Origin: Deltaproteobacteria bacterium | Lineage (GTDB): Bacteria; Desulfobacterota; Desulfuromonadia; Desulfuromonadales; Geopsychrobacteraceae | Assembly (NCBI GenBank): GCA_024280335.1 | Contig: JAJRQI010000047.1 | Span: 1 to 38,952, forward strand | Length of the DNA: 38,952 bases | Reading direction: 5' to 3' | Part shown: positions 32,180 to 38,817 of the stretch, piece after piece | How the letters are laid out: every line of letters begins with the position of its first letter | How positions within the stretch are numbered: position 1 is the first letter of the stretch | Made by a program: the position numbers and the translations under genes | The notes under the pieces: model-generated | Databases searched by the model: none | Told to the model about the DNA's origin: nothing | What the model saw: the letters and a program-made list of their open reading frames with translations, nothing else

Positions 32180-33043
32180 ATGATGGAAGAAGCAAGCGCA
32201 CAAGAGATTATCGATGTCCATTGTCACTGCTTTACCGGGTCGGCGCAGGCTGAACAGGTTAATTCCGGGCTGGCCAGATTACGCAAAGCAGGTCTTCGTC
32301 ACCTGGCGGTCATGGGATTGGTCAATCGCAGTCTGAATGCACAGGAGGTCTGGAAACTGATCCCGGAAGGTTTTGACAACCTCGGTGATCCGCTCTTCAA
32401 TGAGGCTGATTTCCTGCTGCAATTCGCGCAGCAGAATGGCGAGCTGATTTTCCCGTTGCTCGATACGCGCTTTCTGAATAGCGATGCCGAGAGTTTTTTA
32501 CAGGAGCATATTGAGCGCGGCTTCCGGGGGATCAAAGGGCTCTATCTGGCCGATGATGGCAATGATCTGCGCGTCCATAGTGTCCCCGCTACCTTCGGCA
32601 TCAGTCTGAAGCAGTATCATGACCGAGAATGGCAGATCTTCGCCTTTGCCGAGGCCAACAATCTGCCGGTTCTCTATCACATGGACGTCAATCGCTACGG
32701 CGATGTGATGCGGGCCATCCTGGACGATTTTCCCCGCCTGCGGATCAACTTTCCCCATTTCGGCATCGGCCGCAGAGCCTTCGGCAAAATTCTCGACCGC
32801 TACCCCAACGTCTATACCGATATCGCCTTCATGCTGCCGCATATGCAGAACAACCCCGCCAGCTACGCTGACTTCATCAGCCATTATCCGGATCGGGTCT
32901 GTTTCGGCTCCGACGCACTCCTCTACCAGCCCGAGATTGTTTTTGATTATATCAAGCTGGTGCGGTCACTGAAACTCTCGGAAAAAGTTGAGAATATGGT
33001 GTTCTCGGAGAATCCATGCCGGTTTCTAGGGTTGAACGCTTAG
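32180..33043 (+). CDS. Amidohydrolase-family metal-dependent hydrolase
   Basis: A 287-residue TIM-barrel amidohydrolase (Amidohydro_2 type). Metal-site residues: HCH at 14-16 (IIDVHCHCF), a His in LPVLYHMDVN, a His in NFPHFGIG, and the late Asp in VCFGSDALLY. Two ATGs (32180 and 32183) are possible; the second has better spacing from TGAGGAACG. It is the last gene of the ring-degradation operon, 54 bases after dch. The substrate is unknown; relatives include decarboxylases and lactone or amide hydrolases. A decayed 3' copy of a very similar gene lies at 33864-34412. Confidence 0.88.
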   Translation: MMEEASAQEIIDVHCHCFTGSAQAEQVNSGLARLRKAGLRHLAVMGLVNRSLNAQEVWKLIPEGFDNLGDPLFNEADFLLQFAQQNGELIFPLLDTRFLNSDAESFLQEHIERGFRGIKGLYLADDGNDLRVHSVPATFGISLKQYHDREWQIFAFAEANNLPVLYHMDVNRYGDVMRAILDDFPRLRINFPHFGIGRRAFGKILDRYPNVYTDIAFMLPHMQNNPASYADFISHYPDRVCFGSDALLYQPEIVFDYIKLVRSLKLSEKVENMVFSENPCRFLGLNA

Positions 33044-33109
33044 TTCGTCGAACCCTGATTGACGTTGACAGCAACTTCATCCAGCAACAATCAAAGCTAA
33101 AATAGGCAA

Positions 33110-33138
33110 TTGACTCCGCATCGCAGAGAGTTTACACT
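33110..33138 (+). promoter_or_regulatory. Promoter of the vapBC-type module
   Basis: -35 TTGACT (33110-33115) and -10 TACACT (33133-33138) with exactly 17 bp between. Confidence 0.75.
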
Positions 33139-33167
33139 AACAAGTATGAACTTAACCAGTGCGGAGT
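33113..33167. promoter_or_regulatory. Operator-like inverted repeat of the vapBC-type module
   Basis: ACTCCGCA (33113-33120) overlaps the -35 box, and its inverse TGCGGAGT (33160-33167) overlaps the antitoxin ribosome binding site. The spacing, about 47 bases centre to centre, suits autorepression by the antitoxin-toxin complex with looping or two bound dimers. Confidence 0.55.
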
Positions 33168-33171
33168 TACC

Positions 33172-33405
33172 ATGAAAGCCACAGCAAAAGACCTTAGATT
33201 CCACTCAAAAGAATTGATCGATTCTGTCAGCAGGGGTGAAGAAGTCGTTATTACTTTCCGTGGAAAGCCGTGCGCCAAGCTTGTTCCCTATACTGAATCT
33301 GAGAATAATACACAAAAAAACGCATTGTTCGGGATGTGGAAAGACCGGAATATTGCCGATGATGTTAATCAACATGTCAGAACATTAAGAAAAGGAAGGT
33401 TCTGA
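33172..33405 (+). CDS. Antitoxin, Phd/VapB-like
   Basis: A 77-residue protein with the Phd-type N-terminal DNA-binding fold (KDLRFHSKELIDSVSRGEEV, then FRGKPCAKLVPY) and a hydrophilic C-terminal tail (residues 45-77) for toxin binding. It directly precedes the PIN toxin with no gap. Codon use is more AT-rich than in the neighbouring catabolic genes, which points to separate acquisition. Confidence 0.9.
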   Translation: MKATAKDLRFHSKELIDSVSRGEEVVITFRGKPCAKLVPYTESENNTQKNALFGMWKDRNIADDVNQHVRTLRKGRF

Positions 33406-33783
33406 ATGATCGTTGATACGGATGTCATTATCTGGTATTTAAAGGGGAATGAAAAGGCATATCAAGTCATTGAAAGTTCACATAATTTCTTCATTTCTGT
33501 TGTGACCTATATGGAACTGGTCCAGGGAATGAGAAACAAAGATGAGTTGAAAAATCTGCGCAAAGCTCTGCATGCATGGAATGCACAAATTCTTTATATC
33601 TCTGAAGAAATTTCGACCAAAGCCATGTTTTATGTTGAACAGCACTTCCTGAGCCATTCAATCCAACTGGCGGATGCACTCATCGGGGCCACGGCAATCG
33701 CTTATGCCAATCCCATTCTGACCGGCAATGACAAGCATTATAAAGTCATGAAGGACCTTGAAATAAGAAAATTCAGGCCCTGA
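33406..33783 (+). CDS. vapC: PIN-domain toxin, VapC family
   Basis: A 125-residue PIN ribonuclease. Acidic metal ligands are visible: Asp4 (MIVDTDVIIWYL), Glu37 (TYMELVQG), Asp90 (QLADALIGATA) and Asp109 (TGNDKHY). The ATG directly abuts the antitoxin stop codon. VapC toxins cut tRNA or rRNA; the target here cannot be predicted. The pair lies between an intact amidohydrolase gene and the remnant of another. Confidence 0.93.
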   Translation: MIVDTDVIIWYLKGNEKAYQVIESSHNFFISVVTYMELVQGMRNKDELKNLRKALHAWNAQILYISEEISTKAMFYVEQHFLSHSIQLADALIGATAIAYANPILTGNDKHYKVMKDLEIRKFRP

Positions 33784-33876
33784 CACTCGACTTGTTTTTT
33801 TATAAAATCGTCTGCGTTGCAGGACGGTCAAAGGGGATATTCTGCATTGTCTCCCTTACCCTGCCAGCCAGAGATT

Positions 33877-33884
33877 GTCCTCGT
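33877..33884. repeat. Left target-site duplication of the inverted-repeat element
   Basis: GTCCTCGT here, GTCCCCGT at 34340-34347 on the other side: 7 of 8 bases equal. Confidence 0.65.
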
Positions 33885-34339
33885 GTAACTTCTGAGTAAC
33901 TTAAAGCTAAGCACCTGAAATCACGTGCAGTGAAAATCTGAATTTACCCTATGAAAATTCGTCCGGAGGGCGTGAGTCGCTATTCAGCACATTCTGTGGC
34001 ACGACGTCAGTAAGGAATCCTTGATAAAATACCGTCAATCGCTTTCGGCCATTGTCTTGGGCTTCAAAACCCCTGGCCACGGATAAAATCAGATCAAATC
34101 TGATTTCCACGGATCGAGCCGAAACCATAAAATTGCTCCTCGCTTTGAATCTGAATCCGTGTCCATCCGTGTAAGTCTGTGTCCCATTGCCGTTGACCGC
34201 AAAACCTGATCGGGAGAGTGTCGAAGACGAGATATGCTGAATAGCGACCCACGCCCCTTGGGAGAATTCTCACAGAAAAACTTCAGATTCATACAGTACG
34301 TGATTTCAGGTGCTTAGGTTGAAGTTACTCAGAAGTTAC
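33885..34339. mobile_element. 455-bp MITE-like element with ~107-bp imperfect terminal inverted repeats
   Basis: The left end GTAACTTCTGAGTAACTT... and the inverse of the right end agree perfectly for 18 bases. They then continue with AAGCACCTGAAATCACGT and, after a diverged stretch, GGCGTG(A/G)GTCGCTATTCAGC, so the arms extend to about 33990 and 34234. The centre has a further palindrome (34086-34106, AAATCAGAT / ATCTGATTT). No credible ORF lies inside, hence a non-autonomous element. Flanking 8-bp duplications support transposition into the amidohydrolase remnant. An 8-bp duplication is typical of ISL3-type transposases, and an ISL3-like gene is at the right edge of the window, but the ends cannot be compared here. 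Confidence 0.8.
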
Positions 34340-34347
34340 GTCCCCGT
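34340..34347. repeat. Right target-site duplication of the inverted-repeat element
   Basis: GTCCCCGT, matching 33877-33884 at 7 of 8 positions. Confidence 0.65.
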
Positions 34348-34448
34348 TATATTAAGCTGGTGAGGTCGCTGAAACTGCCGGAGGATGTCGTCGCCGATGA
34401 AGTTTGGATATTTAGGTGGACCGACCCGAAAGTTGCTGATTTTGTAAT

Positions 34449-34613
34449 TTAAGGGGCAGGATTAACGATATTAAGGCGTGACGACGGGAGAGCACAGAAG
34501 GGGCGGGACATCCCATCGACTGCAACCACAGCCCGGGTGACTTCGGCTGTCGCCGTCACCGGGGAGAGGACCAACAGTAAAATCCACAGGCAGCCAAGCG
34601 TTCGCCATCCCAT
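34449..34613 (-). pseudogene. Truncated MerP/HMA-like periplasmic protein
   Basis: A 54-codon reading frame too short for routine gene finding. An AAAGGAG site lies 8 bases before the ATG at 34611-34613. Residues 1-23 are a good signal peptide (MGWRTLGCLWILLLVLSPVT then ATA). The mature part starts EVTRAVVAVDGMSRPFCA, the first strand and metal loop of a heavy-metal-associated domain (GMSCPFCA type). The first metal Cys has become Arg, and after ~42 residues the HMA sequence is replaced by unrelated codons up to a stop. The gene was therefore cut off at the junction with the amidohydrolase remnant and is probably non-functional. It is the last member of the merR operon. Confidence 0.7.
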
Positions 34614-34659
34614 CTTCTATTTCTCCTTTCTACCGACTTTGAGGTGCCTATCTGGTCGT

Positions 34660-34688
34660 GCGAGTGGGGAACTTCGGCCCCCACTCGC
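34660..34688 (-). terminator. Strong hairpin after the thioredoxin-fold gene
   Basis: 10-bp perfect stem GCGAGTGGGG / CCCCACTCGC with a nine-base loop, directly after the stop codon at 34697. No U run follows; attenuation or mRNA protection is likely. Confidence 0.6.
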
Positions 34689-34696
34689 AGTTCACC

Positions 34697-34966
34697 TCAG
34701 GAAAGCGGCTGACCGATCCCGGCAGCCTTGAGCTTGCTTTCATCCAGCCCACGGCCGGCGCAACAATCAGCAAGCTTGCCGTCGACCGCCACGGCGGGCA
34801 GTGAACGGATGCCCAGTTGCTTTGCCCGGGCCGCGACAGCTTGGTCCTGCATGTCAAGGACCTGCAGCTCGCAGGAGGGACAAGCCAGTTGTTTCACCTG
34901 TGCGACGGCCTCTTGACAGATCTGACATCCGGCACTGAAAACTTCGATTTTACGTTTCGCGGTCAT
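34697..34966 (-). CDS. Cysteine-rich thioredoxin-fold protein (redox-active disulfide type)
   Basis: An 89-residue thioredoxin/glutaredoxin-like protein; GAGGAGAAAAATC before the ATG. It has the active-site motif CQIC (Cys14, Cys17), a cis-Pro at 57 (IRSLPAVAVDG), and two further Cys pairs, CPSC (29, 32) and CC (68, 69). The extra pairs are unusual for a simple thioredoxin and suit passing thiophilic metal between protein thiols. It is encoded between a MerC/MerT-like membrane protein and a MerP-like protein under a mercury-type MerR, so Hg(II) handling or reduction of metal-blocked thiols is the best guess. Confidence 0.88.
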   Translation of the reverse strand: MTAKRKIEVFSAGCQICQEAVAQVKQLACPSCELQVLDMQDQAVAARAKQLGIRSLPAVAVDGKLADCCAGRGLDESKLKAAGIGQPLS

Positions 34967-34997
34967 GATTTTTCTCCTCTTGTCTCGAGTTTAAGGT

Positions 34998-35468
34998 TTA
35001 CCCGATCTCTTTGCCTGTTTCCACCTGGACGCAGGCCGGGCACTTGTTCTTGCTTCTGGGCCATGAGTTCCAGATCGAGGCGCCGACCAGGGCGGCGACC
35101 CCGACATTCTGCATGGCAATCGAAGCAAAGCTGAAATTCCCCAGCAGGATCGTCCCGCTCCCGGCTACCCCAAGCAGCAGCGGTCCGTATCCGCGCCGTT
35201 TTCTGGCTTTGTAGGCGAGCGACGCGGTGACCAGCAGCAAACTCAGCAGGGTCAGGGGAAAGAGATAAGGGATCGACGCGAAACCGGCCACGCCGCTAAC
35301 ACCGAGTAGGGTCGCATAGACCGACCAGCAGGCGGGACAGCTGAGCTTGACCACTACCGCACTACAGACTGCGGCAATAACAGTCACCGCCCGACCCCGG
35401 AAATTCTGTGAACCGGTCGGTTCCGGGGACTCATTATCCGGCGACATTCTTTCGGTCTGGTTATTCAC
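34998..35468 (-). CDS. MerC/MerT-like mercury transport membrane protein
   Basis: A 156-residue protein. I start it at a GTG (35466-35468) because AAGGAGGAAGATAATC gives perfect spacing; the start overlaps the 3' end of merR by 8 bases. About four membrane helices are seen from residue 27 to 135. Cys35 and the C44-P-A-C47 pair lie in the first helix, as in MerC/MerT proteins that carry Hg(II) through the membrane. A second CPAC (143-146) lies in the cytoplasmic tail. It resembles MerC in its four helices more than three-helix MerT. Co-expressed with merR and the Cys-rich thioredoxin-like protein. Confidence 0.78.
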   Translation of the reverse strand: MNNQTERMSPDNESPEPTGSQNFRGRAVTVIAAVCSAVVVKLSCPACWSVYATLLGVSGVAGFASIPYLFPLTLLSLLLVTASLAYKARKRRGYGPLLLGVAGSGTILLGNFSFASIAMQNVGVAALVGASIWNSWPRSKNKCPACVQVETGKEIG

Positions 35469-35880
35469 GATTATCTTCCTCCTTTTCTTCCAGGGCACCC
35501 AAAATCGGACATTCGCTGAGCGGCCCCCGGCCCTGACAGCTCTCGGCCAGTTGGCTCAGGACTGTCTCCATCTTTTCCAGATCTCTCTGTTTCTGATGGA
35601 TGTCAGCGAGTTTGGTTTCGGCCCGAACCTTGATCTCACGGCAACTCGCCCCTGAGGTGATTCTCAGATCAAGCAGCTCGCCGATTTCCTGCAGGGAGAA
35701 TCCTAGTTCCTTGGCGCGGCGGATAAAGCGGACCTGCTGCGCTGTTTCAGGCGGGTATTTTCTGAATCCCGATTCGGGGCGTGACGGCAGCTCAATCAGT
35801 CCGCGACGCTGGTAGTATTTGATCGTCTCAACCAGCACTCCGGATTGCTGGGCCAACTGGCCGATGGTGAGTTGTTTCAT
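35461..35880 (-). CDS. merR: Hg(II)-responsive MerR-family regulator
   Basis: A 139-residue protein starting at the ATG 35878-35880 (GAGGAGAAAAAACG before it); a longer in-frame start would lie inside the operator. The N-terminal MerR winged helix is TIGQLAQQSGVLVETIKYYQ, then the dimerisation helix from ~85. Cys80, Cys115 and Cys124 have exactly the spacing (35 and 9) of Cys82/117/126 that bind Hg(II) in Tn501 MerR, within ESCQGRGPLSECPIL. It is the first gene of its own operon and should twist the long-spacer promoter at 35904-35935. Confidence 0.94.
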   Translation of the reverse strand: MKQLTIGQLAQQSGVLVETIKYYQRRGLIELPSRPESGFRKYPPETAQQVRFIRRAKELGFSLQEIGELLDLRITSGASCREIKVRAETKLADIHQKQRDLEKMETVLSQLAESCQGRGPLSECPILGALEEKEEDNRE

Positions 35881-35903
35881 CGTTTTTTCTCCTCTATGAT
35901 CTG

Positions 35904-35935
35904 AGCATAGAGGCGGTACCATGGTACCGAGTCAA
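35904..35935 (-). promoter_or_regulatory. MerR-type promoter/operator
   Basis: On the minus strand -35 TTGACT (35930-35935) and -10 TATGCT (35904-35909) are 20 bp apart, the over-long spacer typical of MerR promoters. Within the spacer is the perfect palindrome CGGTACCATGGTACCG (35914-35929). The arrangement TTGACT-palindrome is the same as in classical mer operons. Confidence 0.9.
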
Positions 35936-35953
35936 GAACTTTTTAAGAATTTT

Positions 35954-36742
35954 TCAGGAGAGGAATGCAGCGAGGACGGAAAAGCCGATTTTCAGCGCGG
36001 CTGCGGCAATACAGAGCGCCAGCAACAAACGCAACTTGGCCACCGGCACCCGGCGGCTGAGCTGTCCGCCGAGGTAGGCGGCCGGGATAACGCTCAGGAC
36101 AATCGGCAGCGCCAGCGGCCAGAGAATCTGCCCGGTCAGCGCCTTGCCGCAAAAGGCGGCCAGCGAGGAGAGGAAGATGATCGCCAGGTTGCTGCCGATG
36201 GCGATGCGGGTCGGAACCTGCATGAACGAGGTCATCAGCGGGATGAGGATGAAGGAGCCGCCCTGACCGACCAGCCCGCCGAGAATCCCGACGCTGCCGG
36301 CGCTGACAACTGCACGCAGACGGCTGAAGGAAAGGGACTCGATGGCCGGGGATTCGCAGTCACTGGAGGTCGGTACGAAAACCAGGACTGCAGCGGTCAG
36401 TGCCAGTCCGGCGAAGATCGCCAGCAGCAGCTGATCGGGAAGATAGTCGGCACCGGCACCGCCGAGCAGCGCGGCGACAAAGATGGTGCTACCCATCCAG
36501 CCGGTCAGACGGCCGGAGACAAAATGGAACTTGCGATGCGTCAGGGCTCCGGACAGGCAGGCGGTGAGCCCCTGGACGATAGTTAGTCCGGCCACCACCT
36601 TCATGGAAAAGGGTACAAAACCGAGCAGTGGCGGCAGGTAGAGCAGCAGCGGCGCCATGATGATGCCGCCGCCGATGCCGAGCAATCCCGAGATGAAACC
36701 GGCGGCTAAACCGAGTATCCCGACCAGAACAGGCAGTTCCAT
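35954..36742 (-). CDS. TauE/SafE family membrane permease
   Basis: A 262-residue protein with about eight hydrophobic helices and the two-fold repeated glycine motif of TauE/SafE: GFISGLLGIGGGIIMAPLLLYL at the N-terminus and GILGGLVGQGGSFILIPLM in the second half. Known members export sulfite, sulfoacetate or other small anions; some are linked to sulfur or selenium trafficking. It is between selD and merR, in the same direction as both. AGGAGAAGCTG precedes the ATG. The merR promoter lies after its stop, so it is probably not in the mer operon. Confidence 0.92.
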   Translation of the reverse strand: MELPVLVGILGLAAGFISGLLGIGGGIIMAPLLLYLPPLLGFVPFSMKVVAGLTIVQGLTACLSGALTHRKFHFVSGRLTGWMGSTIFVAALLGGAGADYLPDQLLLAIFAGLALTAAVLVFVPTSSDCESPAIESLSFSRLRAVVSAGSVGILGGLVGQGGSFILIPLMTSFMQVPTRIAIGSNLAIIFLSSLAAFCGKALTGQILWPLALPIVLSVIPAAYLGGQLSRRVPVAKLRLLLALCIAAAALKIGFSVLAAFLS

Positions 36743-36859
36743 CAGCTTCTCCTGATGACTTCAGTTGGTTGCCGGAAATTATCGAGATAAACGATTGAAA
36801 AATCTATTAGCATAGAAAATACCGATAGCGGTGGCGAAAAAAATTCCGCGCGGGCCGAA

Positions 36860-37912
36860 TCAGACCACCGCGATACCGATTGCTTCGTCGGTGATCTCAC
36901 CGATCAGCGCCGCATCCTGTACGCCGCTTGCGAGCAATTCGGCCAGCAGCTCATCGGCCTGGGCTGCTGGCAGCGCCAGCAGCAAGCCGCCGGAGGTCTG
37001 TGGATCGTAGAGCAGCTCTTTTTCGGCCGAGGAGATGGTCCGCCGCAGCTCCAGGTTGTGCTTGGCGATCATGTCCCTGTTCGGCTGGTTGCTGCCGGTG
37101 GTCTCGCCTTTTTTATACATCTCCAGCGCTCCGGAGTAGAATGGCAGCCGGCGATAATCCATAACGATTCGGGCATCGGCACCATGGGCCATTTCCAGTA
37201 GGTGACCGAGGATGCCGAAGCCGGTCACATCGGTGCAGGCATGCAGGTCGAAGCGCAGCGCCGCCGCCATCGCCGGACCGTTGAGGGCGGCGATCAGCGG
37301 CAGGGTGTCGCGCTCCAGTTCAGCATAGGGAAACTTTCCTGAACGCACCGCATTGAACAGCACCCCTGAGCCGATCGGTTTGGTCAGGATCAGGGCGTCA
37401 CCGGGGCGGGCACCGGCGTTGGTGATGATGCGCTGCGGATCGACCACGCCGCTGACGCAGAGGCCGTATTTCGGCTCTTCATCGTCGACTGAGTGTCCGC
37501 CGACCAGGCAGGCTCCCGCCTCGACCACCTTGTCATGTCCGCCCTTGAGGATCTCCTTCAGCAGCCCCATATCCAGCTGCTTTGAAGGGAACATCACCAG
37601 ATTGAGCGCGGTGACCGGTTTGCCGCCCATCGAATAGACATCCGAGATCGAATTCGCCGCCGAAATCTGCCCGAACCAGTAGGGATCATCGACCGGTGGG
37701 GTGATGAAATCGACGGTGTTGACCATGGCGATCTCATCGGTCAGCCGGTAGACTGCCGCGTCGTCGGAGGTTTCGATGCCGACCAGCAGATCGGGGTCAT
37801 CGGAAGGGGTCAAGCCTGCTAAAGCGTCCGACAAAACTGCCGGACCGATTTTAGCCGCTCAACCGCAGGTGCGGGAGAGTCCGGTCAGGGTCTTCTTTTT
37901 GAAAAATGCCAT
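36860..37912 (-). CDS. selD: Selenide, water dikinase, selenocysteine-containing (UGA recoded)
   Basis: The reading frame stays open from the ATG at 37910-37912 through an in-frame TGA at 37859-37861 to the stop at 36860, giving 350 residues, the normal SelD length. The N-terminus then reads RTCG-U-AAKIGPAV with Sec18 and Lys21, matching the Cys17/Lys20 active site of E. coli SelD. A call starting at the TTG codon 37834 would lose the catalytic residues. The rest is a typical SelD (TVDFITPPVDDPYWFGQI, VGGHSVDDEEPKYGL, ACTDVTGFGILGHLLEM). The enzyme makes selenophosphate from selenide and ATP. The cell must have SelA, SelB and SelC elsewhere. Confidence 0.93.
37820..37858 (-). promoter_or_regulatory. 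Bacterial SECIS-like hairpin of selD
   Basis: Just after the UGA the message can fold: GCTAAA pairs with TTTAGC and GTCCG with CGGAC, enclosing an apical loop with GCAGTTTTGT that includes a bulged-U/GU type loop. The position within ~40 bases 3' of the UGA is that expected for SelB-dependent recoding. Confidence 0.7.
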
Positions 37913-37943
37913 CGGTTCACCCTTTTGTTGTTGACTGATTTTG

Positions 37944-38564
37944 TTATGCTATCTGTTTTCGGTAAAGTGCGTAGATATAGGGCCTTGGGTCACCGGCAGG
38001 GTTGATGTAAGTGTAATCCTCATGTTTCACGAGTTTAAACCCGGCACCGATACGTTCGGTCATTTCTTCCACAGAGTAACGATGGAGCTCCAAACCTGCA
38101 CACTTGGGGACGCCTTTGGTTGAGAATTCCGCCAGTAATACATATCCGCCTGGAGCTATGGTCGCATCCAGATTGGTGAAGTAGCCCTGAATGTCTGTTT
38201 CATCGAGCAGAAAATGCAGAACCGCCCGGTCGATCCAAATATAAGCCTGGGGAACCTCATCAGGCAAGGGTTTTGAGATGTCCAAGTGCAACCACGTCAA
38301 GTCCTCATTTGTCCCTATCCTGCTTCTTAACTTGTTCAGGGCTTCATCGCTGATGTCATTCAGAATGAGGTTGTGACCCCGAGCCAGTAATGCGTCGACC
38401 AGCACGGATGTTCCTGCCCCAGGAAGGAAGACTTGGGAATTTTTGATCGGAGGAATCAGGTCGAGGAACTTCAGCGTCTGCGCGGCATCGCTCTCATACC
38501 AACCGAGTTCAGAATCGGACCTGGCTGAGAAAATCGCGTTCCAGTGTTGATTTTTCGTCGCCAT
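37944..38564 (-). CDS. SAM-dependent methyltransferase, thiopurine/thiol type
   Basis: A 206-residue class I methyltransferase. The ATG at 38562-38564 follows AGGGGCAACA; a longer frame would run into the OsmC fragment. SAM-binding motif I is SQVFLPGAGTSVLVDALLARGH and motif II NLILNDISDEAL, with WIDRAVLHFL as motif IV and LLAEFSTKGVPKCAG after it. The WNAIFSARSDSELGWYE start is shared with thiopurine S-methyltransferase-like enzymes and other small-molecule methyltransferases, some acting on selenium or sulfur compounds. Lying next to selD it might methylate selenide, but this is only context. Confidence 0.85.
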   Translation of the reverse strand: MATKNQHWNAIFSARSDSELGWYESDAAQTLKFLDLIPPIKNSQVFLPGAGTSVLVDALLARGHNLILNDISDEALNKLRSRIGTNEDLTWLHLDISKPLPDEVPQAYIWIDRAVLHFLLDETDIQGYFTNLDATIAPGGYVLLAEFSTKGVPKCAGLELHRYSVEEMTERIGAGFKLVKHEDYTYINPAGDPRPYIYALYRKQIA

Positions 38565-38578
38565 TGTTGCCCCTGCCT

Positions 38579-38817
38579 CTATTCCAGCTCTACTGAAACG
38601 GACACCGGGTTGCGTAGAATATCCAGAACTGGTGAGGTCTTTTGTACATAGGCACATAATTCCGCCAGCTTTTCTTCGGACGCATCGGTCCTGGCTTTGC
38701 ATTTTACCTTGATAGTTTCATATCCGGGGCGCTGCGTCTCGGAGAGGCCGAGAAAGGTATGCAGATCAATATCACCTTCGATGCTAAAGACCAAGGATTC
38801 AACGTTAATTCGGCTCG
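38579..38817 (-). pseudogene. OsmC-family protein, C-terminal half only
   Basis: The reading frame encodes NVESLVFSIEGDIDLHTFLG, then a YETIKVKCKARTDAS stretch and the end VLDILRNPVSVSVELE, which is the C-terminal half of OsmC/YhfA-like thiol peroxidases. The N-terminal half, with the first catalytic Cys, is missing; directly upstream in the same strand is the end of a transposase gene. An insertion sequence has therefore removed or displaced the 5' part. No internal start with a good ribosome binding site was found. Confidence 0.8.

Larger units (their letters stand above)
33864..34412 (+). pseudogene. Remnant of a second amidohydrolase gene, interrupted
   Basis: Left of the inserted element, CCAGCCAGAGATTGTCC (33864-33880) matches the Q-P-E-I-V codons near the 3' end of the intact amidohydrolase gene at about 32927-32941. 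Right of it, from 34348, the DNA encodes YIKLVRSLKLPEDV, against YIKLVRSLKLSEKV in the intact protein; similarity then fades by about 34412. One base is missing between the two parts compared with the intact gene, so the remnant is also frameshifted. Everything upstream is lost. This shows that a second amidohydrolase copy once lay here. Confidence 0.75.
33784..34448. other. Decayed region with inserted element
   Basis: No intact gene. It contains the remnant of a second amidohydrolase gene, split by a 455-bp inverted-repeat element with near-perfect 8-bp target duplication, and ends at the junction with a truncated MerP-like gene. 33784-33863 holds nothing I can assign. Confidence 0.7.

Noticed and set aside
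34089-34292. 67-codon minus-strand ORF inside the inverted-repeat element
   Set aside because: It spans one arm and the central palindrome of the element and has no ribosome binding site; not a transposase.
35881-35922. Upstream start of merR at 35922
   Set aside because: That ATG is part of the operator palindrome CGGTACCATGGTACCG and lies before the -10 box, so it cannot be in the transcript.
36860-37834. SelD starting at the TTG codon 37832-37834
   Set aside because: This start has no catalytic Cys/Sec or Lys; the frame with a recoded TGA restores the whole conserved N-terminus.
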